Source: CADEED01 sp963711635
GTDB taxonomy: Bacteria > Pseudomonadota > Gammaproteobacteria > Steroidobacterales > Steroidobacteraceae
Length of the DNA stretch: 64,000 nucleotides
Reading direction: 5' to 3'
Assembly (NCBI GenBank): GCA_963711635.1
Contig: CAVQEZ010000019.1
Coordinates: 124,001-188,000 of the forward strand
How positions within the stretch are numbered: position 1 is the stretch's first letter; the number at the start of each line of letters is the position of its first letter. The notes beneath the pieces were generated by a model. It was not told the origin of the DNA. It saw only the letters and a program-made list of their open reading frames with translations, and did no database searches. The position numbers were made by a program, and so were the translations under genes. This document shows, one piece after another, positions 11,287-21,200 of the stretch.

Positions 11287-13611
11287 TCAGTCCGGCCTGC
11301 TGGATCGGCATCTATGCGCGATGACGGCCAGCAGCTCGATGACTTCGGATTCGCTGACCGGTTTGACCAGGTGATGGTCGAAGCCCGCCTCGCGCGCCTG
11401 GCGCTTGGCGGCGTCGTGGCCCCAGCCCGTGACCGCGACCAGCACGTAACGCACCGAGGCTGCACGCAGTGCGCGCGCCACGTCATAGCCATTCATGACC
11501 GGCATGCCGAGATCGAGCATGACCACGTCGGGCGAGAATTCCTGCGCCATGGCGATACCGGACGGTCCGTCGAAAACCGCGCGCGTCTCGTGGCCCATGG
11601 ACTTCATCAGCAGCGACAGGCTGTTGGCCGCGTCGATGTTGTCGTCGACGACCAGAATGCGCAACGGCAGGAACTCATCCGGTGCCAGCACCGCAGTTTC
11701 GGCCTCCGGCATGGCTCCGGGTCGCACCGCAATCGGCAGGCGCACGATGAACTCGCTGCCCTTGCCCAGTCCGCCGCTGCTGGCGTGCACGCTGCCTCCG
11801 TGCAGCTCCACGATGCGGCGCACAAGGGCCAGGCCCACGCCCAGTCCGCCGAGCGCGCTGCCGGAATTCGGGTTCACCTGCATGAACAGGTCGAAGACCC
11901 GATCGATGGAATCGCGCTCGATGCCGCGGCCGTTGTCGCGCACGCGTACTTCGACACGTGTGGCGAAATTCTGCAGCGATAACCAGATGTCGCCGCCATC
12001 GGGCGTGTACTTGGCGGCGTTGTTGAGGATGTTCACCACCACCTGGGTCAGGCGCATGGGATCGCCGAAACATTCCACCGGCCGGTCGGCGACGGCGAGG
12101 TGCAACCGGTGGCCGTGCGCATCGATCGATGGCCGGCTGGTCTCCACGGCGCGTGCCAGCACGTCGCGCAGGTCGATGACCTGCTTCTCGATGGTGAACT
12201 GGCCGCGCGCCACGCGATTCACGTCGAGCAGCTCGTCGACGATGCGCGTGAGGCTCAGGCTCTGGCGGTCGATGGTCTGGCGCATGGCCTCGACCAGCGG
12301 ATCCTGCACGTTGCGGCGCGCCATGAGCGCCACTGCGTTGCGGATCGGAGCCAGCGGATTGCGCAGCTCATGGGCCAGCATGGCGATGAATTCGTGCATG
12401 CGTTGCGCCGTGTCGGCCAGGGTCTCCGCATGGCGCCGCTGCGACAAATCCTGACTCACCATGTAATAGGCGCGGCGCCGCGTCTCGTTCTCGGGCAGCG
12501 CCGCGATGACATTGTTGGCCCAGTACTGCGTGCCGTCATTGCGGATGCGCCACGATTCGTCATTGACGCGGCCGCGATCGCGCGCCACGGCAAGCTGGCG
12601 CCAGGGCTTGTTGGCGCGCACGTCCTCCGGTGGATAGAGCCTGGAAAAATGCCGACCGACGATCTCGGCGGCGTTGTAGCCGTTGATGCGTTCCGCGCCG
12701 CTGTTCCAGCTGGTGATCATGCCGTCGTCGTCGAGGGTCACGATGGCATAGTCGACCACGCTCTCGACCAGCAGCCGGAATCTTTCCTCGCTCTCGCGCA
12801 GCCGGGCCTCGTGGCGCAGGCGCTCCGTGAGGTCGCGCGTGATCTTGGAATACCCGAGCAGGTTGCCCCGCTCGTCGCGGATCGCCGTGATCACCACGTT
12901 CGCCCAGAACGGTGCACCGTTCTTGCGTACCCGCCAGCCCTCTTCCTGAAAGCGACCGTCGAGTGCCGCGACGTTGAGCTCGCGCCGGGCGCGCTCGCGC
13001 TCGGTGCCATCGGCCACGAGAAAGCGCGAGAAATGAGTGCCGATGGCCTCGACCGCCTCGAGACCCAGGATCTGCTGGGCACCGGCATTCCAGCTGGCCA
13101 CGTCGCCGTCCGGGTCCAGCATGAAGATCGCGTAGTCGCGCACGCCCTCGACCAGCGTGCGAAAGCGCACTTCGTTGTAGCGCAGCGCCTCTTCGTGGCG
13201 GCGCCGCTCGGTGAGATCGCGCGTCACCTTGGCGTAGCCCATGAGCGAGCCGTCGGGCGAGTGCAGCGCCGTGATCACGACGTTGGCCCAGAAGCGCGAA
13301 CCGTCCTTGCGCACGCGCCAGCCCTCGTCTTCGAAGCGGCCGTCTTTGGCCGCCACCACCAGCTCGCGCGCCGGCAAGCCGCGTTCGACGGCGTCGGATG
13401 GATAGAACACGGAGAAATGCTGGCCGATGATTTCGTCGGCGCGGTAGCCCTTGATGGCCTCGGCGCCGGGATTCCAGCTCACGATGCGGCCGGTGGGATC
13501 CAGCATGAGCAATGCATAATCCCGCACCGTTTCAATGAAGATGCGAAAGCTCAGGTCATCCACACCGCGCACCGGGGCGCGGGGGTCGGCAGACAGCAGC
13601 GAAGGATTCAT
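11287..13611 (-). CDS. Triple-PAS hybrid histidine kinase
   Basis: A 774-residue cytoplasmic sensor kinase. Three consecutive PAS/PAC units occupy about residues 15-385; each has a similar core such as YALLMLDPTGRIVSWNPGAE and a PAC ending in LMGYAKVTRDLTERRR, and their similarity suggests internal duplication. HisKA with MLAHELRNPLAPIRNAV follows at about 400, then HATPase with NILNNAAKYTPDGGD and GGLGVGLALVRRIV, then a C-terminal receiver with LVVDDNIDAANS and VVMLDLGMPVMNGYD (phospho-Asp). I use the ATG at 13611; a TTG 13 codons upstream is also open. It leads the minus-strand signalling block and shows no membrane segment. The cognate output gene is not evident. Confidence 0.9.
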   Translation of the reverse strand: MNPSLLSADPRAPVRGVDDLSFRIFIETVRDYALLMLDPTGRIVSWNPGAEAIKGYRADEIIGQHFSVFYPSDAVERGLPARELVVAAKDGRFEDEGWRVRKDGSRFWANVVITALHSPDGSLMGYAKVTRDLTERRRHEEALRYNEVRFRTLVEGVRDYAIFMLDPDGDVASWNAGAQQILGLEAVEAIGTHFSRFLVADGTERERARRELNVAALDGRFQEEGWRVRKNGAPFWANVVITAIRDERGNLLGYSKITRDLTERLRHEARLRESEERFRLLVESVVDYAIVTLDDDGMITSWNSGAERINGYNAAEIVGRHFSRLYPPEDVRANKPWRQLAVARDRGRVNDESWRIRNDGTQYWANNVIAALPENETRRRAYYMVSQDLSQRRHAETLADTAQRMHEFIAMLAHELRNPLAPIRNAVALMARRNVQDPLVEAMRQTIDRQSLSLTRIVDELLDVNRVARGQFTIEKQVIDLRDVLARAVETSRPSIDAHGHRLHLAVADRPVECFGDPMRLTQVVVNILNNAAKYTPDGGDIWLSLQNFATRVEVRVRDNGRGIERDSIDRVFDLFMQVNPNSGSALGGLGVGLALVRRIVELHGGSVHASSGGLGKGSEFIVRLPIAVRPGAMPEAETAVLAPDEFLPLRILVVDDNIDAANSLSLLMKSMGHETRAVFDGPSGIAMAQEFSPDVVMLDLGMPVMNGYDVARALRAASVRYVLVAVTGWGHDAAKRQAREAGFDHHLVKPVSESEVIELLAVIAHRCRSSRPD

Positions 13612-13711
13612 CGAGCCCCAGCAGGCGGCTAGGTAACCGCCGCCATCCAATGTATCGCGGGAAACCAGATTTCCCTGTCGGACAATGCCGACATCGTCGG
13701 CCCGGGGGTGT

Positions 13712-14215
13712 TCATCGCGCCGGCAACCCAGCGGCGAGTTGTTTGTGCTCCTTCAGCGTCGGTAGCGTCTTCTGGGCAAATCCGGCGAAGTCGGTGTCCG
13801 CGGACCTGGAGGCGCCTTCGAACAATGCGATGACCTTGGTGTGATCCATTTTCATGTGCTGCGAATAGGCCGCATCGAAGTCGGGGCCGGATTTCGCCTG
13901 CAAGGAATCGAGCATCGCGCGGTGGTCGGAATCCAGACGCAGGGGTGCGTCGATGCCCTTGGCCTTCGCCAGGCTGGCCAGCTCCGAATTCGCCTTGCCG
14001 TGGTCGGCGACCATGCGCTCGGCAAAGCTGCGGATCTGCGGATCCTGGGATTTGGCCAGCGCGATATTGCCGGCCTCGATCTCGGCCATGCCGGCCTGAG
14101 CGGCCATTTTCACGAAGGCGACCGGGTCCGGCACGGCGCTGTCCGCATCGCCAGCCGAAACCGCGGCTGACACGCCCGCCAGCGCAAGCAACAACAGGCT
14201 TCGGGAAACGGTCAT
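13712..14215 (-). CDS. DUF4142 domain protein, exported
   Basis: A 167-residue protein with a signal peptide (SRSLLLLALAGVSAAVSAGD) followed by a helical DUF4142 domain: DPVAFVKMAAQAGMAEIEAGNIAL, SFAERMVADHGKANSELA, MKMDHTKVIALFEGAS and TLPTLKEHKQLA. DUF4142 proteins have a ferritin-like four-helix arrangement and are periplasmic; no function is firmly established. The ATG at 14215 is chosen over a GTG one codon earlier. It is a single gene between the kinase block and the giant autotransporter. Confidence 0.85.
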   Translation of the reverse strand: MTVSRSLLLLALAGVSAAVSAGDADSAVPDPVAFVKMAAQAGMAEIEAGNIALAKSQDPQIRSFAERMVADHGKANSELASLAKAKGIDAPLRLDSDHRAMLDSLQAKSGPDFDAAYSQHMKMDHTKVIALFEGASRSADTDFAGFAQKTLPTLKEHKQLAAGLPAR

Positions 14216-14299
14216 CACGATACGGTCCTTCGTATAGATGAACTCCCAGCCTGCGGCCGCGCGCCGGCGGCCGCTATCCGCGTAATGCGGGTCCCGGTG

Positions 14300-14395
14300 T
14301 CAGCGGATCACGATGCGGGTCTTTCGGGAGAGCAACACGCCGACGACGATTCCAGAGAGTGCGGCGGCGAGCGCGGCCTGCAGTATGGCTTTCAT
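14300..14395 (-). CDS. Possible 31-residue single-pass membrane peptide
   Basis: A short open frame reading MKAILQAALAAALSGIVVGV followed by LLSRKTRIVIR. It has one hydrophobic helix and a strongly basic tail, the usual arrangement of small inner-membrane proteins with the C-terminus in the cytoplasm. No good ribosome site precedes it, and the frame could be chance in GC-rich DNA. It lies between the autotransporter end and the DUF4142 gene, on the same strand as both. Confidence 0.35.
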   Translation of the reverse strand: MKAILQAALAAALSGIVVGVLLSRKTRIVIR

Positions 14396-14410
14396 ACCGC
14401 ATCGTAGGAC

Positions 14411-14447
14411 GCCGGCGCCCACCCGGATGCCCGAGCATGGCGCCGGC
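14411..14447 (-). terminator. GC-rich hairpin after the autotransporter gene
   Basis: GCCGGCGCC at 14411-14419 and GGCGCCGGC at 14439-14447 are perfect 9-bp complementary arms around a 19-base loop. The hairpin lies 21 bases beyond the autotransporter stop codon. No U-tract follows on the minus strand, so it may stabilise the mRNA end rather than terminate transcription. Confidence 0.35.
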
Positions 14448-14467
14448 CGCTGTCAGCACGGTCCTAT

Positions 14468-15256
14468 CTACTTCAGCGGCAGCGCGAAGCGCAGGCTGCC
14501 TGCGCCACCCTCGCGGATATCCGACTGCTGGTGCGTGTAGGACAGGCCGAGCGTGAAGCCGCCGGGGGCCTGGTACTGCAGCCCGGCTTCGCCGACCACA
14601 TGGGTGCGATCCAGATCCGAACCGATGCGCATAAAGCCTGTATCCGCCGGTGCTCCCTCGAGACCTGCCTCCACGCCGGTGCTGGTGCCGGAGAAGTACT
14701 GCAACACGCCCGCCCGCAGAAAGGTGCGCAGCGTGGCGCCGCTGCTGAAGCTGGCCGTGTAGCGCGCGCCGAGCGCCGGCTCGATCCACAGGTGCGACTC
14801 GTCGCCGCCGTCGATGACGGCACTCTGCCCGCCCGCACCTTGCTCGGTCATGCGGCCGTAGCTCAGCAGCGAGCTGCCGAGACTGACGCTGGGCTGGAAG
14901 TTGAAGCCGCCGGCCTCGAGGTTCCAGGTGTAGTCGAACACGTTGGTGATGAAGTGCACGTCGCGACTGCCCTTGGCCTCGTAGACGTTGGTGACGCCGA
15001 TCATGCGCGTCACGTCCTGCGAGTTGTTGCCGAGCTGCAGCGTCGCACCGATGGAGCCCGATCCGAATTCACGCCGCGCACTGCCACCCAACTGCATGAA
15101 CTTGCTGTTGGCCGTCCACAGACCATCGAAGCCGCGCGAGCTGTTGTCCTCGACATCGACGGCCACGCCCAGTGTCCAGCCATTGTCGGTGGGCTTCTGC
15201 AGGCCCGTCGAAATGCTGGCGCCATTGCTTTCAGCAGCCGGGAAGCCGTCCTCGCG
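14468..15256 (-). CDS. Autotransporter beta-barrel, C-terminal segment of the split gene
   Basis: About 262 residues in a different frame from the passenger. Without a start codon of its own, the frame reads EDGFPAAESNGASISTGLQK and then TLGVAVDVEDNSSRGFDG, NSKFMQLGGSARREFGSGSI, ATLQLGNNSQDV and GGFTLGLSYTHQQSDI. These are alternating amphipathic strands typical of the PF03797 barrel that translocates and anchors the passenger. The protein ends SLRFALPLK, without the usual terminal Phe. The passenger segment before it ends CVWARYDDN, a motif normally just inside this barrel, so both pieces belong to one protein. Confidence 0.75.
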   Translation of the reverse strand, partial: REDGFPAAESNGASISTGLQKPTDNGWTLGVAVDVEDNSSRGFDGLWTANSKFMQLGGSARREFGSGSIGATLQLGNNSQDVTRMIGVTNVYEAKGSRDVHFITNVFDYTWNLEAGGFNFQPSVSLGSSLLSYGRMTEQGAGGQSAVIDGGDESHLWIEPALGARYTASFSSGATLRTFLRAGVLQYFSGTSTGVEAGLEGAPADTGFMRIGSDLDRTHVVGEAGLQYQAPGGFTLGLSYTHQQSDIREGGAGSLRFALPLK

Positions 15257-18200
15257 CGTCGCGCGAAGTGGGATTGTCGTCGTAGCGTGCCCAGACGCAG
15301 CCGTTCTCGTCGCCCACGGATTCGCCGATGCCCAGCGTGCCGCAGTTCTGCAGATTGCGCGCGAAGCGCTGCGCGCCGTTGAGCGCGATGGCCTGCTGCT
15401 CGGCGTAGAACTCGGTGTCGAGCTGCGTGAGCATGTTGGCGTACACCTCGGCGTCGGTCTGCACCACGGCCAGCGCGATCACGTCGCCCACGCCGGTGGT
15501 CCCGCCGTTCTGCGTCACGCGGTTGAGGTATTCGCCCACCGCGACGCGATTGCCGCTGAGCCTGCCGTGCGCCGCGAAGTCCACGTCGTAGGCCACGCCC
15601 AGCTCGGTGGGATAGCGATACAGGTCGTAGTTGATCACGATGGATTGCGGCGCATGCAGCGCCACGCCCGCGTTGCTTACGCCACCGGCGCCGTTGAACA
15701 GCGGCTGCCAGGTGGTGCCCGATCGGATCGTATGCGTGTTCATCAGCGCCAGATTGATGCGTCCGGCGACGCTCACCGTGCCCGTCGCGATCAGCCGATC
15801 GGTCACGCGTCGCTCCAGGTCGATCTCCATGTCGGCCGCGCCCGTGGCGGACTGCAAGTAGCTGCCGAACAACTGCGTCTCCACGGCCAGCTGCTCGGCT
15901 CCCGGCGAGATCAGCCCGTTGTTGGTGAACACATTGGTCGGATCGCCGAGGTTGATGAGTGTGCCCGAGTACAGCGCCGCGCCGACATTGTTGGCGAAGC
16001 CATTCGCGCCGCCGCCGAGATCGATGTTGCCCAGCAGCCGCCCGAAGTTGTCGACGATATCGCCACCCGCGCCGCCGCGGAAGGCCATTCCCGACGGGCC
16101 CGAGCGCGTCATCAACGAACCGTAGTTGGTGAAGCGGTTCGCGGCGCCGCCGTCGAAATGCACGGCCACGCCATCGATGCCTCCGACCAGTTGCTGGTTC
16201 GCGGCCAGGGTCGCCGTGATGTCACCGCCCAGGCCGTTGGCAGCGATGCTCTGCGCAAACAAACCCGTGGATCCCGCTCCGAGCGCCAGCACGTCGCCGT
16301 TCAGATCCAGCGTGATCGTGCCGGCGCCGCCCGCGCCACCCGCGCTGCCCGCGAATGACCCGTCGACGTAACCGCCGCCGCCGCCCACGCTCTGCGCAAA
16401 CAATGCATAGGATTGATCGCCCAGCGTGCCGATGCTGCCGTTCTGCGTGAAGGCAATGTTGCCACCGCTGCCGCTGTTGTCGGCCGACAGCGCGACACTG
16501 GCCGCCGCCGCGCTGGTGAACACCGCGCCGCCGCCGCCGCCCAGCGACTGCAGCATCACGCCATGCGCACGCCGTCCCTCGGTGACCACATCGCCGGTGT
16601 TGGTCACCGCGAGATTGCCGCCGTCGCCAGCGGCATTCGCCGCGCCACCCAGCGTGACGTCCACTGCATCGACGCCGAACAGGTTGGCCACGCCGCCGCC
16701 GGCGCCCACGCTCTGGAACACCAGGCCGACCGCGTGATCGCCCTGCGTCGTGACGCCGCCGTCGAGCTGCAGCGACACCTGGCCGCCTTTCAGCAGCGTG
16801 CCGCCATTGCTGCCGAGATTGATCTTCGGCGCCGTCGCGGCCGGCGCTCCCTGCGTGCTCTTGTAGATGCGGCGCTCGCCCACCGCGGTTTCCGCGGCGG
16901 ACTGTGTGCCGCCGTCGACCATCAGGCTGACGCTGCCGCCACCACCGCCCACGCTCTGGAACACGCCGCCATGCGCGGCCACGCCCTGCGTGGCGGTCGC
17001 ACCCGACTGGTTGTGCTCGATGTCGCCGCCTGCTTCGTTGTCGCCGTCTTCGCCGCCCAGCGCCAACGAGGTGTCGCCCAGCGAACCGAACTGCGAGCTC
17101 ACATCGAGGTTCGCGCGCCCGCCGCCACCACCGATGGACTGCAGCAGCGCACCGGGCGTGTTGTCGCCTTCGGTCACCAGGTCGCCGTCATGCGTGGAGC
17201 CGATGTCGCCGCCGCGGTTGTTCGTACCGGAGACACCGCCCAACCGGCCTTCGATCGAGACGTCGTCCGCCGTGCCCGCCGTGTCATGCAGCGCCAGCGT
17301 GAGATCGTAGGTGCCTCCGCCGCCACCCACGGCCTGCACGGAGTTGGCCGCGCCGTTCTTGCCGGCAACACCGAACGTGCCGGTGAGATTCAACGTGACA
17401 TTGCCGGCGTTCGAATCGCCCTGGTTGTGGCCACCGCCGAAGAACACCAGGCTCGAGGTCTCCTCGATGCCCGTGGGCAGCGGAATGCTGTCGTAGATTT
17501 CCTCCGGCACGCCGGGCAGCGTCGCGACGCCGTTGAAATCGAGCACCACTTCACCGCCGCCACCGTTGATGCTTTCCGCCACCACGGCGCGCGAACCGTC
17601 ACCGAGCACGGTGATGTCGCCGGAGTGATTCACGGTCACGAGACCGCCACGCCCGCCCGCGCCGCCGCTGCCGCCGAACACCGCCGACATCACGCCGGCA
17701 ATGGCCATGGTGCCCGGGTTGGTAGATAGACCGAAGCCCACGCCGGCGTTGCCGCCGCCGCCGCCGATGGACTGTGCCAGGATGCCGTGCGAACGCTCGC
17801 CACGCGTGATGATGCGTCCGCTGTTGTTGACGATGACGTCGCCGGCATCGTCACCGGTACCGCCCGCGCCGCCCAGCGTGAGCAGGCCTTCGGTCGCGGG
17901 ATCGCCCGCGGCCAGGATGGCATTGGCCGCCAGCGCCAGTCCGCCGTTGCCGCCGCCGCCGCCGATGCTCTGCGCGAAGATGCCGTGCGCCTGCTCGCCT
18001 TCGGTGTCGATCACGGAATCATTGGTCACCGTGACATCGCCGGCGATGGAGCCCTGGCCTCCCTTGCCGCCAAAGGCCAGGTCGACCACGGTCACCTGGC
18101 CGCTCATGGACGTGCCGAGGTTCGACGTGATGACGGAGCTGCCGTTGCCGCCGCCACCGCCGATGCTCTGCGCGAAGATGCCGTGCGACTCGTGGCCGTG

Positions 18201-21200
18201 CGTGACGATGACGCCGGTGTCCGGCACTCCGGCTTGCGCCCGGTTGGTCACTTCGACGTCGCCACTGACGCCGCCGATGGCGCCGTCGCCGCCCACATTC
18301 ACCGTGAGCCGCGTGGCGGACTGGTTAGGACCCACTCTCACCAGGCCGAGATTCAGGACCAGGCCGCCATCGCCGCCCTTGCCGCCGATGCTGCGCGCGC
18401 GGATGCCGATGGAGTTGTCGCCCCCGGTTTCGATGCTGCCTGCATTGAGCACCGTGACCTTGTCGCTGACGCCGCCCTCGCCCCCCGAACCGCCGACATT
18501 GACCGACAGCGAACGCGAGGTGTCGTCGGCACTCGAGCCGACGCTGAGTACCGCGCCGCCGGCACCGCCGCCGCCGCCCGTGGACTCGGCGTTGATGCCA
18601 TGCGATTCGTTGCCGTGCGTGAGGATGAGGCCGCGATTGGTGACGTCGACGGTGCTCGACGTCGAGGCCGTGCCGCCGTCGCCGCCCACGCTCACCGCCA
18701 GCGTCTGGCTCACCGGGCCTTCGGAATCCGGCTCGAGATCCACGGTCGCCGTGTAACCGCCGGTGCCGCCGCCGCCACCCACGCTCTGCGCGAAGATGCC
18801 ATGCGACTTGTCGCCTGCGGTTTCGATGTCGGCATCGCTGTCGACCTGTATCGCTCCCGAGATGCCACCCGAGCCGCCGCTGCCACCCACGCCCACCTGG
18901 ATCTGCGTCGAGGCCATGGCCGCGGGCTGCCGCTCGATGCTGCCGCCCGATCCGCCACCGCCGCCGACGCTCTGCGCGAAAATGCCGTGCGCGTCCTGGC
19001 CCAGCGTGTAGATGGCGCCGTGCGCGAACACGTCCACGTCATCCGCGATGCCGCCGCTGCCGCCTTCGATGCCCACTTCGAGCGAGGCGGCCTTGTCGCT
19101 GCCCTTCTCCTGGCCCTCGTGCGTCACCTCGACGGAGTTCGAGCTGCTCTCGCCGCCGCCCTTGCCCACGCTCTGCGCGAAGATGCCGACCGCGCGATCG
19201 CCCTCGGTAGCTAGGATGCCGTCCGAGTCGACGCGCACGTGGTTGCCGTCACCACCGGTTCCGCCGGCGCGTCCCATCTGGATGGACAGGCCTTTCTTGG
19301 CGTCCGAAGCGACGAAGTCCGTGCCGGCACTGCCACCGCCGCCACCCACGCTCTGCGCGAAGATGGCGATCGAGGTATTGCCGGTGGTGGAAATGTTGCC
19401 GGCATGGCTCACGTGCACTTCGCCGCCGTCGCCGCCCGGGCCCGTGTCACCGCCGATGGCGAGGTTCAGCGCCGTGGCTTCGGATTCGTTGTCGCTGATG
19501 TTGTAGTCGGCATTGCCGCCACCACCGCCCACCGACTGCGCCAGGAGGCCGAAGCTGCGATTGCCCTGCGTGCGGATGTCGCCACTGTGTTGCACGTCGA
19601 CCTGCTTGCCGTGACCCGGCGAACCGCCGCTGCCACCCACGCCGATATTGATGGCACGACCGTCGTCATCGCCCTTGGTGAACATCATGTTCATGCCGGC
19701 GTTGCCGCCGCCGCCACCGATCGACTGCGCGATGAGGCCGCCGGCGTGATCGCCGAAGGTCTGGATGACGCCGGCTGCAATCTGTCCGCGCTGCACGTGG
19801 ACTTCGCCGCCATCGCCGCCGCCACCACCGCTGCCGCCGATTCCGGCGGTCAGCGTGTTGCCCATGGGCGCGATCAGGCCGGTGAGATTCATGCCGCCGG
19901 CGCCACCACCGCCGCCGATGCTCTGCACCAGCACGCCGCTGGCGTGTTCGCGGAAGCCCAGCGCCGCGATCTGTTCGGGCGTCAGGTCTGCGTCCGCCTC
20001 GGGCGCCTCGCGCCCATCCACGGACACATTGCCGTCGCTGATCAGCGTGACACGCGCGGAATCCGCGCCGCTGCCCGCGCTGCCGCCCACGCCGATCGAC
20101 GCGTTGTAACCCTTGCCGCGCGCGAGGTTGCCCGAGACGTTGAGCGCACCGGCACCACCGCCGCCGGCCACGCTCTGCGCCAGCACACCGATGGCGTTGC
20201 GCCCCTGCACGACCACGTTGCCGCGCTGCGTGGCGTCCACGGTGCTGCTGAGATTGCCGGCGCCGCCGAAGCCGCCCAGCCCGAATACCAGCGTGGGCTT
20301 GGAGGTCTCGCTGCTGCCCTGGATGCCGCCGCTGATGTTGATGCCGCCGTTGCCGCCGCCGCCGCCCAAGGACTGCGCAAAAAAACCAATCGCGTTGGCG
20401 CCGACGGCTGTGATGTCCGTGGTCGCGCTGGCGTTCACGGCGCCCGCCGTGCCGCCGTCGCCGCCGAATCCGCCGATACCGGCCGTGATGACGCCGTCCA
20501 TGGCGATGCCGCCGGAGACGTTCATGCCGCCATTGCCGCCGCCGCCGCCCACGGACTGCGCACCCACACCGAAGCGCTCGTCGCCCACCGAGCGCACGAC
20601 GCCCGCCGTGACGTCGAGAGTGACCGCGCCGGCGTCGCCGCCGCTGCCACCAAAGCCACCCACGCCCAGTGCGAGTGAATGCGAGCTGCCATTGTTCGAA
20701 GCATCGAGCGCGATGCCGGCGGAGATGTTCATGCCGCCATTGCCGCCCGACCCGCCGACGCTCTGCGCCAGCACGCCGTACGAGCCATCGGAGATGGTGC
20801 GGCGGTAGTTGCCGTCATCGTCGAGGCCGTAGCTGAGCGCACCGAAGCCGGTGGCCTCCACGTCGCCCGTGACCGTGGCGGTGACCGCTTGCGCATCACC
20901 ACCGCCACCGCCGAATCCGCCGAGACCCAGGCTGGCCGCCACCGCGGTGCCCTTGCCGGAAATGGCGAGCGCACCCGACACATTCATGCCGCCATTGCCA
21001 CCGCCACCGCCGATGGACTGCGCGATGACGCCATGTGAATTCGCGCCCGTGGTGCGCGTGACGCCCGTGCGCGTGAGTCCGACGATGTCGGCATCGCCGC
21101 CGGCGCCGCCGAAACCGCCCACGCCCACCGACATCGCGCCGCCGGTTTCCTTGGTCAGGGTGAGCGCGGCCGACACGTTGGTGCCGCCGTTGCCACCGCC

